In this document: positions 58,703 to 64,000 of the stretch, piece after piece | Layout: every line of letters starts with the position of its first letter | Numbering within the stretch: the stretch's first letter is position 1 | Assembly (NCBI RefSeq): GCF_964026555.1 | Contig: NZ_OZ032159.1 | Location: 124,001 to 188,000 of the forward strand | Length of the DNA stretch: 64,000 bases | Reading direction: 5' to 3' | DNA from: Candidatus Tisiphia endosymbiont of Beris chalybata | Lineage (GTDB): Bacteria; Pseudomonadota; Alphaproteobacteria; Rickettsiales; Rickettsiaceae | Translations under genes and position numbers: made by a program | Notes under the pieces: generated by a model | What the model saw: the letters and a program-made list of their open reading frames with translations, nothing else | What the model was told of the DNA's origin: nothing | Databases searched by the model: none

Positions 58703-59599
58703 TCATAAACTATCTACAAAAATATTATTTTTATAATTTTGTAGCTGTTGTGGTAATAGTGGAATTGTGGGTAAGTCGCAAGACTTATCCATAAATCCAC
58801 TATATATCTCAAACGGCGTTTTGTACTCCAAAGCCTGATGGGGCCTTTGATTGTTATACCAATTCAACCATTTCGGGATATTATTTTTCAACTCTAAAAC
58901 TGAAGTACACCGGTATAAATACGACCCCTCATACTTAAACGATCGCCATAAACGCTCAATATGGGCATTATCGTTACACCTGCCTTTGCCCGTCATGCTG
59001 ATGCTTATGACGCATCTCCTCAATTCATTAATCCAATCCTCGCTGGTAAACTGGCTACCTTGATCACTATTAATTATCGACGGCTTCCCATATTTAGCTA
59101 TAGCATCTTCTAACGCTAGCAAACAGCTCTCTGTATTTAAACTATTTGATAAACGATATCCTACTACTAATCTAGTATAAACATCGATTAATGCAACCAA
59201 ATACATAAAACCACTTTGTACCCTTAAATAAGTGATATCCACCTGCCATACCTGATTTGGCTTTATAACCTCTAACCCTGATAGCAAATATGGATAAATA
59301 GCTTCTTTTAGGTTTCTTTTACTTGTATTAATCGAAGGGTAAATTGCTTGCAAATTCATTAGTTTCATCAACCTCCTGACTTTTTTGCTGTTAACAATTA
59401 CCACTTCTCTCCTAAGTATCGCCGTTATTCGCCGGTAACCATATATCGGATAATTACTATAGATCTCAACTATTCTATTACTTAAATAATTATCTTGATC
59501 CTTCTCCGAATCCTTGTAATATAGGCTGGAGCGGTTCAGATTCAATAGCTGACTTTGCCGACGAACACTTAAATCTTTATAATCCTTATCTACCATCAC
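58703..59599 (-). CDS. IS3-family transposase OrfB (integrase domain)
   Basis: 298 residues with the HTH_21 segment (YGYRRITAILRR) and the rve integrase core: VWQVDITYLR (first Asp), INSDQGSQFTS (second Asp), and the NAHIERLWRSFKYEG block with the catalytic Glu. The C-terminal YNNQRPHQALEYKTPFE is typical. The called start is GTG directly followed by ATG; the ATG (MVDKDYKDLS) is equally likely. OrfA ends 8 bases upstream, so the usual OrfAB frameshift overlap is not evident. Confidence 0.93.
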   Translation of the reverse strand: MMVDKDYKDLSVRRQSQLLNLNRSSLYYKDSEKDQDNYLSNRIVEIYSNYPIYGYRRITAILRREVVIVNSKKVRRLMKLMNLQAIYPSINTSKRNLKEAIYPYLLSGLEVIKPNQVWQVDITYLRVQSGFMYLVALIDVYTRLVVGYRLSNSLNTESCLLALEDAIAKYGKPSIINSDQGSQFTSEDWINELRRCVISISMTGKGRCNDNAHIERLWRSFKYEGSYLYRCTSVLELKNNIPKWLNWYNNQRPHQALEYKTPFEIYSGFMDKSCDLPTIPLLPQQLQNYKNNIFVDSL

Positions 59600-59607
59600 T
59601 TTCCTCT

Positions 59608-59901
59608 TTATAGTTTCAACTTGGCAGATACGAGCTGCAAAAAATCGTTTTCTACCTTCAATTTGCCAATAGTTGCATGCAGTTTCTCTATTTCGCTTGT
59701 AGAACTAGAGGAATTACCGTTTTCATAGCTAAACTTAAAAATATCAGCACCATTTTCCAAAAATTGTTTCTTCCACCTTGTCATTACCGACCTTGGAACT
59801 TGATATTTTGAGATTATTTCAGCAATACTCAAATCTCCTCGGATCATCTCTAGCGATACTTTAAACTTAAATTCTTTACTGTAACTTTTTGGCTTACTCA
59901 T
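59608..59901 (-). CDS. IS3-family transposase OrfA
   Basis: 97 residues with the helix-turn-helix of IS3 OrfA (YSKEFKFKVSLEMIRGDLSI, then ISKYQVPRSVMTRWKKQFLE) and a leucine-zipper-like tail (IEKLHATIGKLKVENDFLQ). It binds the element ends. It is intact and at family length, just upstream of orfB. Confidence 0.92.
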   Translation of the reverse strand: MSKPKSYSKEFKFKVSLEMIRGDLSIAEIISKYQVPRSVMTRWKKQFLENGADIFKFSYENGNSSSSTSEIEKLHATIGKLKVENDFLQLVSAKLKL

Positions 59902-60184
59902 TTTCGACTGCTCCTATTTTATATTTATTTTAACATAAAATAGTCTCTCTATCACTGCTCTAGTTTTCGGGGCGCATTACGTAAAGATAATTGAAGAATT
60001 TTTAGGAGAAACGAAATCGGGTACCGCAGCGTACATAGACGTACGTGAGGAACAGAGAGGAGTTTCGACGACAAAATGACCAATTAGATTAGGTTATGCA
60101 AGAGGTCTATTTTGTTACCTATTTTCTCATCGTAAGAAAATTATAACAGAAATACAACCTATATTCTAGCGCTAAATAGCCTAG

Positions 60185-60502
60185 TTAATAATGGGAATTG
60201 GTATTAGATGCACGGCGAGAAACAGTAGTATAATCTGGTATCTTAAGTTCAAGCTTCATTGATTTCAATACAGATTCCACAAAACCCTGTGCTTGTCGAT
60301 ATGGTAATTGATAAAATTCTCGCATCAACAAACATAACTCTATTACATATTCACTATATATTACTTTGCCCCCATGTTGTCGCTTACCACTATAATACCA
60401 ATTGCTTATCGCTTCCTCAGAGATAAAAAAATTTATGCTTGCTATTTTCTTTAGTTTCTGGTTATATTGCGACCAGTTGCGCTTTTTTCGATGTATGGTC
60501 AT
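60185..60502 (-). pseudogene. IS5-family transposase, N-terminal fragment
   Basis: 105 residues: RNWSQYNQKLKKIASINFFI, EEAISNWYY, VIYSEYVIELCLLMREFYQL and PDYTTVSRRAS, the characteristic N-terminal part of one IS5-family group. The frame stops after SNTNSHY and the DDE domain is absent. A piece of MITE D lies upstream at 60570-60629. Confidence 0.7.
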
Positions 60503-60569
60503 ACACCTTTATTAGCGCAACTATCTCCTCTTGACAACCTATTTCTTCTAACTCTTATTCTCCATGCAA

Positions 60570-60629
60570 CAAGGCCATGGCCTTCTCGCAATGACAATGC
60601 TCCGGCATCAACTATTTATCGGCAATGCC
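60570..60629. repeat. Half of a MITE family D element
   Basis: AAGGCCATGGCCTTCTCGCA followed by TCAACTATTTATCGGCAATGCC is the right half of family D. The left half is missing, replaced by IS5-type sequence. Confidence 0.7.
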
Positions 60630-60696
60630 AAGATTTGGAGTCGATAATAGTTTATACTACTGTACAAATTAAGAATATCAAACACCTGCATGATGT

Positions 60697-60852
60697 TATA
60701 CTCTAGGAACTTCAAGAATTGGCGTCGTCGTGCCCTAAAGATCGAGGCTGCTCACGTACTTTAGTACGCTGCGCTGCTCGATTTTGATTCTCCTCTCGCT
60801 CTGCTTGAAGTTGACCTTCGTCTATCAACTCTTCAGGTACGAACAGTATATA
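60697..60852. repeat. Family E palindromic element
   Basis: About 156 bp from TTATACTCTAGGAACTTCAA to TACGAACAGTATATA. It contains GGCTGCTCACGTACTTTAGT and ACGCTGCGCTGCTCG. It separates IS fragments. Confidence 0.8.
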
Positions 60853-60853
60853 T

Positions 60854-61048
60854 TTGATGGATCAAGCTATGATCAAGAGACGTAGCGCTATAGAACCAAT
60901 AATAGGACCTCTTAAAAATTTTGGTAGGGTTGGCAGAAATTACCTAAAAGGAATAAGAGGAGACATCATCAATCCATTAATCTCTAGCATAGGCTGGAAT
61001 CTACGTTGTATAACCAATTATTTGCTCAAACCAGTCATTTCGACATAA
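60854..61048 (+). pseudogene. IS5-family transposase, C-terminal fragment
   Basis: 65 codons including KRRSAIEPIIGPLKNFGRVG and RGDIINPLISSIGWNLRCI, the C-terminal signature of an IS5-family group, with the catalytic Glu in IEPIIG. Upstream sequence is a palindromic element, so no N-terminal part is attached. The following 300 bases (61049-61346) are AT-rich, probably the element's 3' end plus a decayed family K copy near 61255-61336. Confidence 0.7.
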
Positions 61049-61346
61049 AAATTAGCAATCAACAAAAACACCCCACAAATTCGTTTAGCAAAAATCGTTA
61101 ACAATAGCTTCTACAAAAAATTTAAGAAAAAATACTATTTTCAATAACAAAACTCAAAAAACCCCTTAAGCAAAATTTATCACCCTAAATTATTACAAAC
61201 TAATTAACTTCATATTGGCAGATACCTAATTTTAGTAATTTTGACAGGGGGATGACTAGTTATCTTTAAGCATGCCTGGCTACCATGCTTCCCATATACT
61301 AATATGTATGTATCATAATGATATAAGCTATACCAAACCCTATGAT

Positions 61347-61423
61347 TGGCGAAACCGAGAGGATTCGAACCTCCGACCTAGTGATTAGGAATCACTCGCT
61401 CTATCCAACTGAGCTACGGCTTC
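61347..61423 (-). tRNA. tRNA-Arg (anticodon CCU)
   Basis: The minus strand folds as a cloverleaf: acceptor GAAGCCG pairs with CGGTTTC, D arm GCTCAGTTGGATAGAGC, anticodon loop TTCCTAA with anticodon CCT, T arm GGAGG TTCGAAT CCTCT, discriminator G and an encoded CCA. It reads AGG codons. Confidence 0.96.
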
Positions 61424-61459
61424 TTTATAAAAGTTAATGCAGAGATACTTGAGCGATCC

Positions 61460-61545
61460 CCAGAATTGTTTTTTTATTTTTCACGAACTTCGTGCGCGCA
61501 TGTAACGTATAGAGAATTTTTATCGAAAAATGGCATATACTTCTC
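61460..61545. repeat. Family F-like palindrome fragment
   Basis: Reads AGAATTGTTTTTTTATTTTT and TTCGTGCGCGCATGTAACGT, like the family F copies at 12228 and 63723, but the ends are decayed. Confidence 0.45.
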
Positions 61546-61548
61546 TGA

Positions 61549-61641
61549 TATGAATTTGTGTGCGTCGTTGCTCAAATAGCTCGCCTATTATCTCTAGGCT
61601 CTACCATCGCGCCTAGTAACAAAATCATCGGAAGAAGAGTA
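61549..61641. repeat. Family H element, copy 2
   Basis: About 93 bp, inverted copy of 27411-27518. Contains GCGTCGTTGCTCAAATAGCT and GGCTCTACCATCGCGCCTAG. It lies just downstream of the amino-acid carrier gene. Confidence 0.65.
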
Positions 61642-61698
61642 TAAATCAACACGTATAAATCAAGTTATAAAAATTTGCTAGCATAATCTAGAGTATAC

Positions 61699-62982
61699 TC
61701 ATTTATTCTGCTTTTTATACCAGAAATAATAGACAGGAATACCGCTTAATGCAAATGAACTAGCAATTATTATAGTTCTAATAGGAGTTTGATAAATAGT
61801 CCATACGCAAAAACTAATTGCAGTCCCACCAATCAACCACATATATAAAGGGGATTTTTCTAGTTGAGTTATCAATAATTTGCAAAACGCAATGCTACAC
61901 GCTAAATACACAAATAAAAAGGTGATCACAGAAAAATCAATTATTTCAGTAATTTGTGCTGATAAATTTTCATTTGCTGTGATAATTAAGAGAGGTAATA
62001 TTCCTATACAACTGATAAGGATACTCCACACGGGGGCACCATTTTTATTTGTTTTTGCTAGGAAGGACGGCATAAACCCATCTTCCGCTAGCCCTAAGGC
62101 TATTTGTCCGCTAGTTAATACCCACGCATTTAATGTGCCAATACAAATAATTGCGGCAATTAATGAAATAATTATATGCCATTTACCTCCAAAAATTATT
62201 TGCGTTGCATCTACGTAAGGGGCGCTAGAAGTTATTAGCTCTTCTTTTGGAATTATTCCAATAATCCCAATATTATTAATTAGATATATTATCGCTACAC
62301 ATAGGGTACCTGTGACTATTGCTTTTGGTATAGTCTTAGAAGGATTGATTACTGATCCCGCCTGAGCAGTAGCCGATTCTAGCCCAATAAAACCCCAAAA
62401 TGTTAATAATATTACTTCGCTCAGACTTTGAAAAAAAGTTAAATTGCTAGTATTTTGTTCTATAACAAAATTCCTACTATCAAACTTACATAACGCAGCA
62501 ACCGGTATAATGATGAGAGGAATAAATTTTAATAGGGTGAATATAAATTCTATACGCCCTGCTACTGCTATACCTTTAAGATTTAAAAGCATAATGGTGA
62601 GTAACAGTAATATTTCTAGTCCTAAATATAGCAAACTATTATAAGCGCCAATTAAAGGAGCTAAATATCTGATCGCTGCAATAACAACTGTTGCAGTACT
62701 CACCCATGAAATTACCCAATAAGTCCAGCCCGTAAAAAATGCTGGAGTATTCCCAAATATATTTTTTAAATATACATGCGGGCCTCCTGTCTGAGGAAAT
62801 TTTGAGCATAATATAGCAAATAACAGCGCAAGGATTATAGCGGCACAGGACGATACTACCCAACCGGCTAATCCATATACTCCAAAGGGCGCTAAACTTG
62901 CTGGTAATATTAAAATTCCTGTGCCGATCTGGCTACCAGTAGCTAATGCAAAAACTGACCAAAATCCAAGTTTTTGGGACAT
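61699..62982 (-). CDS. APC family amino acid permease
   Basis: A 427-residue carrier with 12 helices, of the amino acid-polyamine-organocation superfamily (AdiC-like basic amino acid group). The first helix has the substrate-binding GSQIGTGILILPASLAP, and FWGFIGLESATAQAG in helix 6 matches the family pattern. Probable exchanger or importer for host amino acids; substrate unresolved. Flanked by tRNA genes. Confidence 0.9.
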   Translation of the reverse strand: MSQKLGFWSVFALATGSQIGTGILILPASLAPFGVYGLAGWVVSSCAAIILALLFAILCSKFPQTGGPHVYLKNIFGNTPAFFTGWTYWVISWVSTATVVIAAIRYLAPLIGAYNSLLYLGLEILLLLTIMLLNLKGIAVAGRIEFIFTLLKFIPLIIIPVAALCKFDSRNFVIEQNTSNLTFFQSLSEVILLTFWGFIGLESATAQAGSVINPSKTIPKAIVTGTLCVAIIYLINNIGIIGIIPKEELITSSAPYVDATQIIFGGKWHIIISLIAAIICIGTLNAWVLTSGQIALGLAEDGFMPSFLAKTNKNGAPVWSILISCIGILPLLIITANENLSAQITEIIDFSVITFLFVYLACSIAFCKLLITQLEKSPLYMWLIGGTAISFCVWTIYQTPIRTIIIASSFALSGIPVYYFWYKKQNK

Positions 62983-63123
62983 ATAATTCTATTAATTATC
63001 ACTTAAATTTGCTTGCCCACTGAAAAGCTTGAACATTACTCTTCCAATTAATTTCAGTTTTTGCAATATATAGCATAGTCCATTAAGGTGCGTACAGAGT
63101 ATTTATCTTCAAGCATGCATGAC

Positions 63124-63229
63124 TATAGTCACTTAGGTTAAACTAGCTACGTTGTTGCTCGTCGCTTACCTAGTATCCCCTAGGCTTCACTCCTCGCGCC
63201 TAGTATCTAATTCAACCTAAGTGACTATA
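63124..63229. repeat. Family G palindromic element, copy 2
   Basis: 106 bp, nearly the reverse complement of 36613-36717, with ends TATAGTCACTTAGGTTAAAC and CAACCTAAGTGACTATA. It is preceded by half of a family K element (63069-63123). Confidence 0.8.
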
Positions 63230-63255
63230 CGAGCAGTATATAGGCTGTTTTGTTC

Positions 63256-63420
63256 TTTAGGCTTCCTGCGTAAGTTGAAAATAGTTAAGGGATTTTTAGG
63301 AAAAACAAAGCTGAGCCGAGCTGCTTACATGGATGTACATGAAGAACGGAAGCAAGTTTTGACGACAAAATCACCAATTAGCAAAATCACCAACTAGCTC
63401 GACTTATGCAGGAAGTCTTT
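63256..63420. repeat. Family A palindromic element with internal duplication
   Basis: From TTAGGCTTCCTGCGTAAGTT to CGACTTATGCAGGAAGTCT. Near the right end CAAAATCACCAATTAG is followed by the near copy CAAAATCACCAACTAG, a small tandem duplication not seen in other copies. Confidence 0.8.
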
Positions 63421-63501
63421 ATATTTAAAGTATCCCTATTAATGAGAAACCTAACTATTCCCTGCGCGATGCAAGTTTTGGAAGAGGCCTATTAATAGTG
63501 G

Positions 63502-63576
63502 TGGTGACCCCTACGGGAATCGAACCCGTGTTTTCACCGTGAAAGGGTAGTGTCCTAACCGCTAGACGAAGGGGCC
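63502..63576 (-). tRNA. tRNA-Glu (anticodon UUC)
   Basis: Minus-strand cloverleaf: acceptor GGCCCCT pairs with AGGGGTC, D arm with TCTAGCGGTTAGGA, anticodon loop CTTTCAC with anticodon TTC, T arm CGGG TTCGATT CCCG, discriminator A and an encoded CCA. Reads GAA and GAG. Confidence 0.97.
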
Positions 63577-63722
63577 GTAAAAGATCGCTGGTGACTAAGC
63601 TTTTTATACACTTTTGGGTGTCTATGCAACCCTAAATCATCTTAAAAACTTTGTCTACCGAAGCTTGAGTATTAACGATAGTGAAATTAGCTAAATACCG
63701 CAGACTATACCGTCCGTACAAA

Positions 63723-63870
63723 GGTATATACTACTCGCTTTGCCGAATTGTTTTTTTATTTTATCAAAAACTCACGTCCTCACGTAACTTCATATATACG
63801 CTGCGCGCGCTCGCCATTCAAAATAAAATGCTGGTTCTAGCAGTACAAGCACCATACTCGAATGACCCCT
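63723..63870. repeat. Family F palindromic element
   Basis: Contains GGTATATACTACTCGCTTTG, GAATTGTTTTTTTATTTTAT, CTCACGTAACTTCATATATACG, CTGCGCGCGCTCGCCATTC and AAAATAAAATGCTGG, the inverted layout of the copy at 12228. The remaining bases up to 64000 show no gene. Confidence 0.6.
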
Positions 63871-64000
63871 AGAATTTGCATAGTCACTTTAGAGGCGCAA
63901 AGGTCTTATTGTAACCGCTTGCTCTACCCTTAATATTGCACAACAGCATCATAGGAATAAAACTTAATATCGCTATCATTTGATTATACTGTAAGCTAAC

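Larger units (their letters stand above)
58647..59981 (-). mobile_element. IS3-family insertion sequence with 3-bp target duplication
   Basis: 1335 bp with imperfect ends TGAACTGCGCCCC (58647) and, inverted at 59981, CGTAATGCGCCCC. The TAA at 58644-58646 and 59982-59984 is the 3-bp duplication typical of IS3. Both transposase frames are open, so it is probably the youngest insertion in this region. Confidence 0.92.
58626..60109. repeat. MITE family B, copy 6, split by an IS3 element
   Basis: The left 21 bases (58626-58646) and the right part (59982-60109) together give exactly 146 bp once the 1335-bp IS3 element and its duplicated TAA are removed. TA flanks are at 58626-58627 and 60108-60109. 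It is itself inserted in an IS4 remnant. Confidence 0.92.

Noticed and set aside
60467-60706. A 79-codon plus-strand frame in the IS graveyard
   Set aside because: It crosses an IS5 fragment and half of MITE D and shows no coherent protein.

Overview
The window looks like chromosome of an obligate intracellular alphaproteobacterium of the order Rickettsiales, probably Rickettsiaceae and Rickettsia- or Megaira-like. The DNA is AT-rich. It carries a second VirB4 of the rickettsial type IV secretion system next to serS and tatC, a carrier closely resembling the rickettsial S-adenosylmethionine importer, the alphaproteobacterial regulators GapR and TrcR (DUF1013), a NitT/TauT-type ABC transporter, and very many palindromic repeats and decayed insertion sequences. 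Family names come from recognising motifs by eye; no database search was run.

Layout. 0-10.2 kb: M32 carboxypeptidase, then on the minus strand cvpA, tatC, serS, virB4-2 (split by a homopolymer frameshift) and a 998-residue Cys-rich exported protein. 10.4-11.5 kb: an intact IS982-family element with an 8-bp target duplication. 11.5-14.7 kb: YqgE/AlgH protein, TerC-type membrane protein, sodium/solute symporter. 15.2-19.1 kb: start of the division cluster, mraZ-rsmH-ftsL-ftsI, behind a promoter and periodic MraZ boxes. 19.2-20.2 kb: a gene remnant and IS debris. 20.2-27.8 kb: pheT-pheS, a deformylase-like gene bracketed by two MITEs, an orphan hydrophilic protein, a fatty-acid desaturase and xseB. 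28.6-35 kb: acpP-fabF, an ABC-F ATPase, a small conserved protein and a DUF3857/transglutaminase protein. 35-40.4 kb: an orphan charged protein and a two-gene ABC transporter. 40.5-45.8 kb: rimP-nusA-infB-rbfA on the minus strand. 46.3-47.8 kb: an IS1-family element and tatA. 48-56 kb: outer-membrane protein, SAM-type carrier, two MHS-family carriers around gapR-secF-trcR, and hemF. 56-61.1 kb: a graveyard of nested IS5, IS630, IS982, IS4 and IS3 elements. 61.3-64 kb: tRNA-Arg(CCU), an APC amino-acid carrier and tRNA-Glu(UUC).

The main unexplained structure is a set of at least ten families of short palindromic elements (called A-H, K and L here), about 100-440 bp long, in most larger intergenic gaps. 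One (D) has the terminal repeats of the resident IS1-family element and an 8-bp target duplication, so it is very likely an IS1-driven MITE. Another (B, 146 bp, TA-flanked) has jumped twice into one IS630 transposase gene and has itself been hit by an IS3 element with a 3-bp duplication. Several families with unrelated ends share one central core. A second theme is that four interrupted reading frames break at runs of eight or nine A, which suggests slippage, programmed frameshifting or sequencing error.

The genes fit a host-dependent life: import of SAM, amino acids and osmolytes, Tat and Sec export, a type IV secretion component, and housekeeping translation, fatty-acid and division genes.
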